Positions 1 to 9,817 of a stretch of DNA of 64,000 bases are shown here, piece by piece. The stretch lies in contig JAPOUL010000167.1 in the NCBI GenBank assembly GCA_026708685.1, positions 1 through 64,000 of the forward strand, given 5' to 3'. A model generated the notes under the pieces. The model searched no databases, was not told the DNA's origin, and saw only the letters and a program-made list of their open reading frames with translations. Positions within the stretch are counted from its first letter, which is position 1. The number at the start of each line of letters is the position of its first letter. This stretch comes from Bacteroidota bacterium (GTDB lineage Bacteria; Bacteroidota; Rhodothermia; Rhodothermales; Bin80). The translations under genes and the position numbers were made by a program.

Positions 1-2522
1 CTCCCAGTGTCCTGAATTTTTCAGTGTCCGACTGGGATCAAAATCAGTCCGTTGACCTGATGGCAGAAGAAGACTCCGATGCCGATGCAGATCTCCCCAT
101 ACAGCTGATCTTGAATGCGTCTGGTGGTGGTTATGATGGTATCAGCGAAACTGTCACTGTTACCATCCAAGAAAAGGATCAGATTGACATGGTGGTGGAA
201 CCGACATCCCTACGGATTGCAGAGGGAGAGTCGGATGCATTGAGCGTCTATTTGACGGCACAGCCCTCAGCAAATGTCACCGTAGATATTTCTGGATATG
301 AGACTTCGGATCTAATGATTCCGAGACCATCGGTGACCTTCACGCCATCCGAGTGGCAGATCTCCAATGAGTTCGCTCTGGAAGCAGGCACAGATCTTGA
401 TACAGACAATGATGAGATAACGCTCACCATACGTGCAACGGGAGGCGGATACAGTGGTCAACAAGAGGAAGTTCAGGTGACTATTGTTGATCAAGGACTT
501 CCGAAAATCACCATTTACGATGCTCAGGCCAAAGAGGATGATGGGATCATTCGTTTGCCAGTAGAACTGAGTCATACGACCGATCAGGTCGTCACCGTGC
601 AATACTCCAGCACCGATGAGACGGCAACCGCCGCAGAGGACTACATTCAGTGTCGCGGGCTTATCAGATTTACGCCAGGTATTGCTCGCGAAATGATTGA
701 GTTTATGATTATAGACGACGCTGAATTAGAGAATACAGAAACCTTTAGGGTCACCCTTGCCAATGCCACCCATTCAGAGATTGTTCGCCCTTCGGCAACG
801 GCTACCATCATTGACAATGATGGAACTGCGACAAAGCGAAAGAGCAATCCTGATCATGTATCATACAATCAGAATACTTGTGCTGGGCTTGATGCGTTTC
901 CGTCAGATCTGACGGTTCCCGAGGGTTCATCTAATGAGGTTTATATCAGGTTATACGGTGCTCCTCCTTCCGAAGTAATTATATCAACATCAGATCATAA
1001 GGATTTATTAATTGAGCCCAAAACTCTCATCTTCACAGCACAGAATTGGGATCGTCTTCAGGCAATGACATTGACAGCAGCTGAAGATATCGATGCAATC
1101 AATGATACATTCATCGTGAACCTATATGCATCAGGTGAAATGTATAATGACGTTCAATCAGAGGTTTTCGTGATTATATCAGATGATGACTCAACAGGGA
1201 TTGTCTTAAAATCAAACACAATTACGGTAACAGAAGGAAGCTTCACTCACTTTGAACTGAGATTAACTTCCGAACCATCATCTGATGTGATGGTGAATAT
1301 GGATGCACGGGGAGATCTGACACTTGATCCTACGGATCTGACCTTTACAGCCACTAATTGGGCGAACTTGCAATCGGTAATGGTGAAGGCCAATGAAGAC
1401 AATGATATAGACAATGACATTGAAACGCTTCTTCTAACTGCTTCGGGTGGAGATTATGATCAAGTGACTCATGAGGTTATCGTCACGGTTGAAGATAATG
1501 ATGTTGCCGGGATTGCAATTTCTCCAAATACTCTGACGGTTCCAGAGGGCTCAGCACAAGAATTTATTGTGCAGCTCAATACTGCACCATCTGGAAATGT
1601 CCTTCTGACTATCCCCGATGGAGAAAATATGGTTCCCAGTCCTAAGGTGGTAGCCTTCACGGCACAAAACTGGAACGAAGCACAATCCATCAATATAGTA
1701 GCATCAGAAGATGAGAATCAGGAGAATGATCAGGAAATTCTAATTCTGACGGGAGCGGGAGCCGAATATGCTGGAATTACGCAGCAGTTATCAATCACGA
1801 TTGTTGATAATGATCTTTCCAGAATCAATCTGAATCCAGATCTTCCTCAAACCGCCGAGGAGCCGACGACTGGTACAATTTATGATGGAGAATCCACCGA
1901 ATTACAGATTGTTCTTGCACAAAAACCTATCGCAAATGTGACGGTTGAAATTTCCAGTTCAAACACCTTTGTGAAGATTTCGCCCTCAACTCTGACATTC
2001 ACACCCTCTAACTGGGAGATGGAACAGACGATCATAATCACTTCCCAAGAAAATAATCAGACGATCAGTGATGAAAGAGTGGTTGATGATCATCTAAAAC
2101 ATGGTGGGAGTTTTCAATTTAATCGTGAAGTAGTGCTCACATTGATTGCATCGGGTGGAGGGTATGATGGCGTTTCTCAGCAGAGACAATTTACCATCAT
2201 TGATCAGTCCAATGTGAATATTCAACTTTCTGAAACTTCTCCAGTATCGGTACAACTCTGGGGCAATTATCCGAATCCTTTTTCTACGATGACCAACATT
2301 GCTTTTGATTTGCCAGCACCTGCCCAGATCTCGTTGATTGTAACGGACTTACTTGGGCGAACTGTCATGTACATACCCGATCAGTGGTATGGACTTGGTC
2401 AACATCAAACTCTGCAGATTCAAGGTGGGGAATTGCCTTCGGGTGTCTATTATTACAGATTAGAGGTCAATATAGATGGGAAGATCACTGGGCATACAAA
2501 GCCGATGTTGATCATCAGATAA
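1..2522 (+). CDS. Giant Calx-beta-type repeat protein, 3' part, T9SS-sorted
   Basis: The reading frame is already open at the left edge (first full codon at base 3), so the start lies outside the window; the GTG at 24 is internal. The visible 840 residues are tandem beta-sandwich repeats of about 95 residues. Each carries a 'TFTxxNW' strand, an acidic 'DxDxDND' turn and an 'ASGGGYDG' strand, a Calx-beta-like layout likely to bind calcium in adhesins. The last 85 residues form a type A T9SS sorting domain beginning NYPNPF and ending in a short basic tail, so the protein is expected on the cell surface or secreted. Its first 270 residues are closely paralogous to a block of the giant protein at 54931-61068 (residues about 1505-1760), which ends in a beta-barrel instead. 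Function as an adhesin is inferred from the family. Confidence 0.85.
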   Translation, partial: PSVLNFSVSDWDQNQSVDLMAEEDSDADADLPIQLILNASGGGYDGISETVTVTIQEKDQIDMVVEPTSLRIAEGESDALSVYLTAQPSANVTVDISGYETSDLMIPRPSVTFTPSEWQISNEFALEAGTDLDTDNDEITLTIRATGGGYSGQQEEVQVTIVDQGLPKITIYDAQAKEDDGIIRLPVELSHTTDQVVTVQYSSTDETATAAEDYIQCRGLIRFTPGIAREMIEFMIIDDAELENTETFRVTLANATHSEIVRPSATATIIDNDGTATKRKSNPDHVSYNQNTCAGLDAFPSDLTVPEGSSNEVYIRLYGAPPSEVIISTSDHKDLLIEPKTLIFTAQNWDRLQAMTLTAAEDIDAINDTFIVNLYASGEMYNDVQSEVFVIISDDDSTGIVLKSNTITVTEGSFTHFELRLTSEPSSDVMVNMDARGDLTLDPTDLTFTATNWANLQSVMVKANEDNDIDNDIETLLLTASGGDYDQVTHEVIVTVEDNDVAGIAISPNTLTVPEGSAQEFIVQLNTAPSGNVLLTIPDGENMVPSPKVVAFTAQNWNEAQSINIVASEDENQENDQEILILTGAGAEYAGITQQLSITIVDNDLSRINLNPDLPQTAEEPTTGTIYDGESTELQIVLAQKPIANVTVEISSSNTFVKISPSTLTFTPSNWEMEQTIIITSQENNQTISDERVVDDHLKHGGSFQFNREVVLTLIASGGGYDGVSQQRQFTIIDQSNVNIQLSETSPVSVQLWGNYPNPFSTMTNIAFDLPAPAQISLIVTDLLGRTVMYIPDQWYGLGQHQTLQIQGGELPSGVYYYRLEVNIDGKITGHTKPMLIIR

Positions 2523-2879
2523 TGGGATTGACAGGAGTGAATTCCGAATCTTGATGAGATTAAGAAGGCAGGATGGTCATCATCTGAATTCTTCAATGGT
2601 TTATTCAAAGAGTAGTAAGATGTTGATGTTTTGTGGTCAATGTTGCTAACCTATTGCATTTGCGTTCAATATCCAAGTTGTAATGGTCAATGCTCAAAGA
2701 ATTTCATATGAATCCATGATGAATGCTCAGAGCGAGTAGGAATCTGCTACTGGGTTGTTATCTTAACAGGGATCAATGACTTTGGGACAATTAAAAGTTG
2801 ACAAATAGTCTGGTCACGCAGGTGATGTTCATGGTGATTTGTTTACAGTATTGAATCACGCTTTCCATTCTAAACCTTA
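2523..2879. other. Intergenic, nothing recognised
   Basis: This 357-base gap between two T9SS-tailed protein genes is A/T-rich with stops in all frames. I saw no strong hairpin with a T-run, no tRNA and no recognisable gene remnant. It presumably holds the promoter of the following glycosidase gene. Confidence 0.5.
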
Positions 2880-5768
2880 ATGTTTCGATTCATTCTTTTG
2901 TTGTTTCTTCTGACCTGTGTTCAGGGGATCAGTCATGGGCAATTGGTAGATGTAACCTTCAGATGGGTTCCTGACCAAACGATACACAGTGCTTTTTTGC
3001 CCGGCGAATTTAATGGTTGGGGGCCCAATAGTGGGGGGCGAATCAGTCCGAATGCACCGTCCCTCATGGTATATGACGAATACTGGAAGCAGTGGCATTA
3101 TACCCATCAACTCAATGTAGGAAGGTCCTACCAGTATAAAGTACATGTCCACTTCAATGACTCTGGAAGCAATAATGTCTGGATTACCGATCCATTGAAT
3201 GACCTTGTCAATCCAAACGATAATAATAATTCAATCGTTCAAGTGGAGGACCTCATGATTTTTCAAATGGCCCGTCACCGCGATGAAAATGGAGCCGTCA
3301 CGGCGGTTAGTGCAGGTGTGTTTTCGTCATCGGAAATTACAAGTATTACCGTAAAAGTCAATGATGACGAGTCCGATGGCTTCAAATACTTTGAACGAGG
3401 AATCATCTATTACCAACTGGATGAACCCATTGACTGCGACGTGTCCTTTAAAATTACGGCTGCGAACAGTGAAGGGCACATGGTATCGGATTCGGTTGGT
3501 CTGTCTCCCCCAGAAATCACTCATCGCACCCGTCCACTGGGAATTCAAGACGGTGTGAACTATGACCCATCTAATCCATCCTCGGCTACGTTGTCAGTCT
3601 ATGCTCCAGAGAAGTGCTACATGCATGTCATTGGAGACTTTAATGATTGGGAGATCCAAGACGCAGGACTCATGTTTTGGGATGCCCCTCGCCCAGACAG
3701 TGTCCATTGGTGGATCACGCTCAATGACTTGTCACCCGGTAAAGAGATTGGCTATCAGTATGTTGCCGAAGGAGATCTGCGATTCGCGGACATGTTTTCA
3801 ACGCTTATATTGGACGCAGAACACGATCAGTCCATTGCTCCAAGTACCTATCCAAATCTGAAAGCATATCCCACTGGAAAAACAACAGGGCCCGTGTCGG
3901 TACTCAAGACAGATCAAACTTCTTTTGCATGGTCAGAGATCGATTTTACCCCTCCCGCACCTGAGGAACTGGTCATTTATGAGCTTCTATTGCGTGATTT
4001 TCTCCAGGCTCATGACTGGTCAACACTCACCGACACTCTGGGATACTTAGAGCGTCTTGGCATCAACGCGATTGAATTAATGCCCATTGCTGAGTTTGGT
4101 GGGAATCTCAACTGGGGGTATCAACCGAACTTTTTCTTTGCACCAGATAAGTACTATGGCCCCGCTGATGATCTTAAAAAATTCATTGATGAAGCACATA
4201 AGCGAGGCATTGCTGTCCTACTGGATGTCGTTTATAACCATGTAGATCTTCCCTCTCCTCTGGTATCCCTCTATGGTGCTGTGAATGAAAATCCATGGAT
4301 CAATATTCCACCAACTCATCCCTATAATGTATTCTTTGATCTAAATCATGAACATCCCTATACTCAATATTGGCTAGATCAAGTGAATGAATACTGGCTG
4401 ACCGAGTTCAATGTAGATGGATTTCGATTTGATTTATCGAAAGGATTTACGCAGCGTAATACTCAGTCAAGTTTTGATGATTGGAACAGTTATGATCCTT
4501 CACGTATTCGTCTCATCAAGCGTATGGCGGATGCAATGTGGAGTGTCAATCCAGAAGCCTATATCATTTTAGAGCACTGGACACATGATCGGGAAGAAAG
4601 AGAGTTGGCCGCTTATGGAGTGGACCGTGGACATCCAGGCATGATGGTGTGGAGTAATGTAACCCATCCATTTCAGGAAGCTCTGATGGGGTATAATCGG
4701 GGGCAAAATAGTAACTTTAACCGAGCCTATTATGGGGAAGGGGGGAGAAACTGGGACTTGCCGCATATCGTCGTGTATATGGAAAGTCACGATGAGCAAT
4801 GGCAAATGTATAAGATGCGTCAATATGGGGCGTGTGAACGTTTCCCGAATGGAGGGAATGCCTGTCAAGTTTCTCACCCTTCAAATCATGGTACCTACAA
4901 TGTCCGCCACCTTCCGACCGCTCTTGATCGCTTGAAAATGGCGGGAGCTTTTCATTTTCTACTACCCGGACCGAAGATGATTTGGCAATTTGGTGAATTG
5001 GGTTATGGCTATGGCAATCGCGGAGAGCAATGCTTACGGGCCGATGGAAATAGCAGTGAATGTCCATCGTTTGCACCAAGTCGCACCGGCATCAAACCCA
5101 TACGCTGGGATTATTATGACGACCCATTGAGGCGGAATCTATACGATTCATGGTCAGCACTCCTTCATATACGAAGTGAAAACCCAATTTTCCGTAGCAA
5201 AGATACGAAGGTATCCATGCAGTTATCAGGGAATGCAAAGCGGATTCACCTTCGCCACGAAGCTTCCGAAATGCAAGCGATAATTGTAGGGAATTTTGGA
5301 GTCACTCCCACATCAAATGTAGCCCGCCTTTCTACGCCTCCAGTCTACTGGTATGATTATTTCTCAGGAGATTCGCTGAATGTGACTGGATTCGTTGCCC
5401 AAGATCTGCAACCGGGTGAGTTTCATATTTACACGAATAAGCGTCTACCTCCACCCAAGCCACATCTGATCACCGTTGGAACGGTTTCACCCGTAAACCC
5501 TTCCGTTGGCTTTACGCTTCATGAGAGTTATCCAAATCCATTCCAAAGTCAAGCGACGATTCAGTTTGGCCTTGACCGATTTCAGAACATTGAGATTGAA
5601 GTGTACGACATGCTTGGACGACGGGTCTCTACCTTGCTCAAAGATGAATTACCCGTTGGAGAGCATTCCATTATTTTCAATGCACAGGGGCTTCCAAGTG
5701 GGATATATTCAGTACGGATGACTGGAAATTCAGGGTCAAGTGTCATTTCCGTCGCCCTCATTCAATGA
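2880..5768 (+). CDS. Secreted GH13 alpha-amylase-family glycosidase with T9SS tail
   Basis: Likely hydrolyses or rearranges alpha-glucans outside the cell or on its surface. The order is: signal peptide (residues 1-20), two E-set/CBM48-like beta domains, each with an 'xGxFNxW' starch-domain signature (about 40-48 and 250-260), a GH13 (beta/alpha)8 barrel from about residue 365, a C-terminal beta domain, and a type A T9SS sorting domain (about 880-962, with SYPNPF). All four GH13 regions are visible: DVVYNH (from D449), GFRFD with nucleophile D518, ILEHW with acid/base E565, and SHD with stabiliser D638. The catalytic set is complete, so an active enzyme is expected; substrate specificity cannot be read from this. 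The 3' end overlaps the next gene by 4 bases (ATGA), indicating co-translation with the SGNH/TPR protein. Confidence 0.92.
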   Translation: MFRFILLLFLLTCVQGISHGQLVDVTFRWVPDQTIHSAFLPGEFNGWGPNSGGRISPNAPSLMVYDEYWKQWHYTHQLNVGRSYQYKVHVHFNDSGSNNVWITDPLNDLVNPNDNNNSIVQVEDLMIFQMARHRDENGAVTAVSAGVFSSSEITSITVKVNDDESDGFKYFERGIIYYQLDEPIDCDVSFKITAANSEGHMVSDSVGLSPPEITHRTRPLGIQDGVNYDPSNPSSATLSVYAPEKCYMHVIGDFNDWEIQDAGLMFWDAPRPDSVHWWITLNDLSPGKEIGYQYVAEGDLRFADMFSTLILDAEHDQSIAPSTYPNLKAYPTGKTTGPVSVLKTDQTSFAWSEIDFTPPAPEELVIYELLLRDFLQAHDWSTLTDTLGYLERLGINAIELMPIAEFGGNLNWGYQPNFFFAPDKYYGPADDLKKFIDEAHKRGIAVLLDVVYNHVDLPSPLVSLYGAVNENPWINIPPTHPYNVFFDLNHEHPYTQYWLDQVNEYWLTEFNVDGFRFDLSKGFTQRNTQSSFDDWNSYDPSRIRLIKRMADAMWSVNPEAYIILEHWTHDREERELAAYGVDRGHPGMMVWSNVTHPFQEALMGYNRGQNSNFNRAYYGEGGRNWDLPHIVVYMESHDEQWQMYKMRQYGACERFPNGGNACQVSHPSNHGTYNVRHLPTALDRLKMAGAFHFLLPGPKMIWQFGELGYGYGNRGEQCLRADGNSSECPSFAPSRTGIKPIRWDYYDDPLRRNLYDSWSALLHIRSENPIFRSKDTKVSMQLSGNAKRIHLRHEASEMQAIIVGNFGVTPTSNVARLSTPPVYWYDYFSGDSLNVTGFVAQDLQPGEFHIYTNKRLPPPKPHLITVGTVSPVNPSVGFTLHESYPNPFQSQATIQFGLDRFQNIEIEVYDMLGRRVSTLLKDELPVGEHSIIFNAQGLPSGIYSVRMTGNSGSSVISVALIQ

Positions 5769-7714
5769 CATCTGAGAACGCCGATTCCCGAAAAAAGTGG
5801 GCGTTTTATGGTTTGATGTGGACGATACCAGTTCTGTTTTTTGCACTGGTTGAGGGAGGACTTCGGATCGTAGGCTTCGGAGAGGACTATCCTCTTTTCG
5901 TACCAGTAGAGGTCTCGTCCGACTATCTGGTCATGAACCGAGAGGTATCAAGGCGCTATTTTAGTCAGGAAGTAAGAGTGCCAACGGGTTTACATGATGC
6001 CTTTCGTGCGAAGAAGGACAGCTCTACGATACGGATTTTTGTGCAAGGGGGATCCAGTGCTGCTGGGTATCCCTATTATTATGGAGGCAGTTTCTCTCGC
6101 ATGTTAGAACAGCGACTTCAGCAGAGCTGGCCAACATTACATATTGAAGTGGTTAATGTCGCTATGGCAGCTGTCAATTCGTATACGATTCTAGATCAAG
6201 TGGATGAAATTCTTGATCACTCACCTGACGCAGTATTAATTTACGCAGGTCACAATGAATTCTACGGTGCATTGGGTATCGGTTCGTCGCAATCACTTGG
6301 ACAGCATCGATCGGTTGTGAATATATATCTACAACTGCAATCTCTTCGAATCCTGCAGATCCTCCGTACGGGTTTGATGAAAGCTTCGGAAGTGGTCATT
6401 CAGAGGGAGGGCAGGTCGTCTACTTTGATGGAGCGAATGGTGGGGCGACAGTCCATCCCATGGGAGTCCAGAATCTATCAGGCAGGAATGAAGCAGTTTA
6501 GGGGAAATCTTCGCAGTATTCTAAAGAAGTATCATCATCATGATGTGCCTGTCTTTATTGGCACCATTGCAAGTAATGAACGCTCACATGCCCCCTTCCA
6601 GAGTGGACTCAGTTCTTCCACGAACCCAGATCTGTGGGAGAATGCTTATGAGACAGCATTACGTGCAGACTCCACACCTCAGTCCATTCAACAGATCAAG
6701 CGAGTTATAAGAATCGATTCAATGGCTGCAAAATCTTGGTTTACTTTAGCAGCTCTGCTGGATGTGCAGGGAGAGTACGACGAAGCACGGGATGCCTATA
6801 TTCAAGCCAAAGATTTGGATCAGTTACGATTTCGAGGAACCGAGGAAGTGAATCAGATCATCAGAGAAGAGTCTTTTCTGTGGGGTGCATTGCTTGTGGA
6901 TACTCAGGGAGCATTACGACAGAGTTCTAACGATAAGATCATCGGTTCAGACTTGATGCTGGAGCATCTGCACCCGAATCTTGAAGGGTATTTTATCCTT
7001 GCTGATGCATTTTACAAGGCCATTTATGACTCTCAAATCCACGGAGAACCGAAAAATTATGTGTCAAAAGAGACTGCACGATCAGAGGTGCTTTTTACGG
7101 AGGTGGATTCTATCTTTGGTGAGTTAAGACTGCAGAAACTCCTGGGTTCATGGCCATTTCAACCATTAGATGGCATCACTGCCCTTGAACCAGATACCAT
7201 TACTACAAAATCACGGGCCGAAGAACTTGCTCGCTTACTGGACCAGGGGGAAATTCAGTGGTTTGCAGCCACCGATCAACTACGCTCATACTATTTTTCA
7301 AAAGGGCAATATCATCAAGCACTTAGGGCAAGTTTAGCTCTTCTTCAGGAGTTCCCCTATCTGCCACTACCATATGCATATGCTGGAGATGTACTAGCTG
7401 CACAGGGACGATTGGATGAAGCAGTAGAATACTATGGAGCCGCCAATGATCTTGAAGAATCTGCTCTGATTCACTTCAATCTCGGATTGATCTACCAGCG
7501 TAAAGGGGAATTGGAACTTGCACAAGAGCATCTTGAGAGAGCTACTGCCTTGGATTCAACCGTTCCAGAGTTCCAACTACAATTGGCCCGTAATCATATT
7601 TTGATGGGCGATTTGGTCAACGCACAGATAGCAGTAGATGCATTGTTGGAGTTGGCCCCAGAACATGAATCTGGACAGGCAATCAAGCAATTATTGACCC
7701 GTGGCAATGAATGA
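5765..7714 (+). CDS. Membrane-anchored SGNH-hydrolase-like protein with TPR repeats
   Basis: One N-terminal membrane helix (about residues 12-36) is followed by an SGNH/GDSL-like fold. The nucleophile block is GGSSAAG (S97/S98), block III is AGHNEFYG (N164), and the C-terminal His block is HLHPN (H401/H403). The remaining C-terminal 200 residues are TPR-like helical pairs ('YAYAGDVLAAQGRLDEAVEYY', then 'HFNLGLIYQRKGELELAQEH'). Such proteins may be esterases or O-acyl-transfer partners for surface glycans; the substrate is unknown. The start overlaps the stop of the upstream glycosidase by 4 bases, so the two are probably translationally coupled and may act on the same polysaccharide. The hydrolase fold is well supported; the biological role is an inference. 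Confidence 0.82.
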   Translation: MTSENADSRKKWAFYGLMWTIPVLFFALVEGGLRIVGFGEDYPLFVPVEVSSDYLVMNREVSRRYFSQEVRVPTGLHDAFRAKKDSSTIRIFVQGGSSAAGYPYYYGGSFSRMLEQRLQQSWPTLHIEVVNVAMAAVNSYTILDQVDEILDHSPDAVLIYAGHNEFYGALGIGSSQSLGQHRSVVNIYLQLQSLRILQILRTGLMKASEVVIQREGRSSTLMERMVGRQSIPWESRIYQAGMKQFRGNLRSILKKYHHHDVPVFIGTIASNERSHAPFQSGLSSSTNPDLWENAYETALRADSTPQSIQQIKRVIRIDSMAAKSWFTLAALLDVQGEYDEARDAYIQAKDLDQLRFRGTEEVNQIIREESFLWGALLVDTQGALRQSSNDKIIGSDLMLEHLHPNLEGYFILADAFYKAIYDSQIHGEPKNYVSKETARSEVLFTEVDSIFGELRLQKLLGSWPFQPLDGITALEPDTITTKSRAEELARLLDQGEIQWFAATDQLRSYYFSKGQYHQALRASLALLQEFPYLPLPYAYAGDVLAAQGRLDEAVEYYGAANDLEESALIHFNLGLIYQRKGELELAQEHLERATALDSTVPEFQLQLARNHILMGDLVNAQIAVDALLELAPEHESGQAIKQLLTRGNE

Positions 7715-8599
7715 CAAAATGGGAAAGTTGAATCTTGGATCCGTATCGCTTGTGATAACTTCACTGTTGACTTGTGCATTCAAGTAGAATGACATCAAAT
7801 AGGAAGTGATCGATTATCTCCAATATAAATAGATGACGAATTCTTTATTTGGGTGTGCACGTAAGTAGCATCGTACTCAATATAATGGGAACAATTAATC
7901 CTTACTCGTTATTCTTGAGAAGAATTGGTCATATGACCTTGTTGTAAAAGAAATAGAACGATCAAGGTTATCTCTTCTTCTGAATCACACACAATATCAC
8001 TTGCAGGAGGTGATCAAGGGATCTTAGTAAATCGCTCATCAAGCTGAATGCCTTTTTAATCCATATTGTCAAAATGCTTGATGAAAAAAGTAACAGTAGG
8101 TTTAATTCGGTCGGTTAGTGGTCCACTGATTTTTTTGAATGGATGATCAGTATCAATCACTGAGGTTTGAAGTGATTTTGACCGCTAACAAATATGCAAC
8201 TGGTAGAGATGGCCTCAAGCCGAAAATGATTCATGAGAATAAGACTCATGGCTCAATGCAGTCAGCAAATGTGTTTGCAAGAAAACATCAATAAACGGTG
8301 TCGCGTTACAATAGATGATGTTCAGTTGCATGCTATAATGAAGTGTTCATGCAAGTCCTTTGAGATGTAGATGGCACTTCATCAAGGGGGTACAGGGTAT
8401 TAATGTTGTGAAAACAGGATTCACATGCTAAATTTCTTTTGAAAATCATTCATCATTTGTTATAGGCATATGGTTGAATATGATGATTCAAAAACGGAGT
8501 TCCTCAAAGCCTCTGGGGGCTCAGGGACAAAATTTGAACCTATAGATGATTTAGATATATAATGAAGAGGATTCTATTCTACTTTAGTGCAAAATATTA
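7715..8599. other. Long intergenic region upstream of the RM genes
   Basis: This 885-base A/T-rich stretch has stops in every frame. The only structures I noticed are small: a 6-bp inverted repeat CATGAG/CTCATG at 8232-8250 and a short AGCC/GGCT hairpin near 8511-8525. No controller-protein gene for the downstream restriction-modification pair is apparent. The length and composition fit decayed DNA next to an acquired RM cassette, but I could not recognise any remnant. Confidence 0.5.
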
Positions 8600-9817
8600 A
8601 TGTTAGAAACTTTTTCAGAGACAGATCTAAAATATTCTGATTTTCTGGAACTCTTGGGGAGACCCGATTGCCCAACAGAATTCTGTATTCATATTTTAGA
8701 AAACGGTAGCTCTACAATGGAGAAAAGAGAGGCATTGTCTTCCATAGGACGCAAGAAAGATGTTATCAATAAACCATTGCTGTTTCAATATGCTGAGCAT
8801 CAAAATCCAGAAGTAGCGATGCAAGCTATCAGAGGGTTGCTTGTTTTCAGAGGCGATCAGGATGTTTCAGATTTGTTGCAGAAATTGACGAGTCATCCCA
8901 ATGATATGATCAAAGATCTTGCAGATGTTGAAATCATGAGTGAACATCAGAAAAACGAAACATCTCATACTGAATCTCCAGATGAGCTCAAGAATTTGTT
9001 AATTGAGGGCGACGTTGCAAAAATTCTTCAGAGCATACCAGATGATTCTATCCACTTGACCTTCACTTCACCACCTTACTATAACGCACGAGATTACTCC
9101 ATCTATTCCAGTTATACAGAGTACCTGAATTTTTTAGAAACGGTTTTTATACAAGTTCACCGTGTGACCAAAGAAGGAAGATTCTTTGTTCTCAATACGT
9201 CACCCGTTATCGTTCCTCGTGTAGGACGTAAATACTCAAGTAGACGATATGCTGTACCTTTTGATCTTCATGCCAGATTAACTCAGATGGGTTGGGATTT
9301 TATTGATGATATTATATGGGCGAAACCTGAGAAGAGTGCTAAGAACAGAATTTCCAATTTTAACCAGAACAGAAAACCTCTCACCTATAAGGCTAATTCC
9401 TGTACTGAGTATGTTATGGTATATCGCAAAAAGTCACGCAGGCTGATTGACTGGAATTTACGCCAGTATGATTCTGATGTCTTGACATCTAGTTTAGTTG
9501 ATGATCACTTTGAGCGTTCAAATATTTGGCAAATTGCACCGAAATCAAGTAAGCTACACACTGCGATATTTCCAGAACAGCTATGCAAACAAGTCATCAA
9601 GCTCTACTCTTTTGTTGGGGATTTGATCTTTGATCCATTCGCTGGTAGTGGTACATTGGGCATCGTTGCGAAGCAACTTCAGCGATACTATCTTCTTACC
9701 GAACTATGCAAAGAATACGCAGATGTTATTGAGAATCGATTAGGATTGCCAGAAATAAACAGTATTGCTTTTCGTAGAATGACACTACAACAGTTTATTG
9801 ATGACAATAGGTCGTGA
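8600..9817 (+). CDS. Site-specific DNA methyltransferase (beta class, SPPY) with HEAT-like N-terminus
   Basis: Transfers a methyl group from S-adenosylmethionine to DNA, protecting it from the nuclease encoded next. Motif IV is SPPY (residues 157-160) and precedes the SAM-binding motif FDPFAGSGT (344-352), the permuted order of beta-class amino-methyltransferases. SPPY is typical of N4-cytosine enzymes, although N6-adenine is not excluded. About 130 N-terminal residues before the catalytic core look like HEAT/armadillo-type helical repeats ('KREALSSIG', 'NPEVAMQAIRGLLVF', 'HPNDMIKDLADVEI'), an unusual extension for a type II methylase. The ATG at 8600 was chosen because it begins the first helix. 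The gene overlaps the putative endonuclease gene by about 17 bases, a typical RM arrangement. Confidence 0.88.
   Translation: MLETFSETDLKYSDFLELLGRPDCPTEFCIHILENGSSTMEKREALSSIGRKKDVINKPLLFQYAEHQNPEVAMQAIRGLLVFRGDQDVSDLLQKLTSHPNDMIKDLADVEIMSEHQKNETSHTESPDELKNLLIEGDVAKILQSIPDDSIHLTFTSPPYYNARDYSIYSSYTEYLNFLETVFIQVHRVTKEGRFFVLNTSPVIVPRVGRKYSSRRYAVPFDLHARLTQMGWDFIDDIIWAKPEKSAKNRISNFNQNRKPLTYKANSCTEYVMVYRKKSRRLIDWNLRQYDSDVLTSSLVDDHFERSNIWQIAPKSSKLHTAIFPEQLCKQVIKLYSFVGDLIFDPFAGSGTLGIVAKQLQRYYLLTELCKEYADVIENRLGLPEINSIAFRRMTLQQFIDDNRS

Noticed and set aside
4569-5079. Antisense open frames in the glycosidase gene
   Set aside because: Shadows of a gene with complete GH13 catalytic motifs; no independent features.
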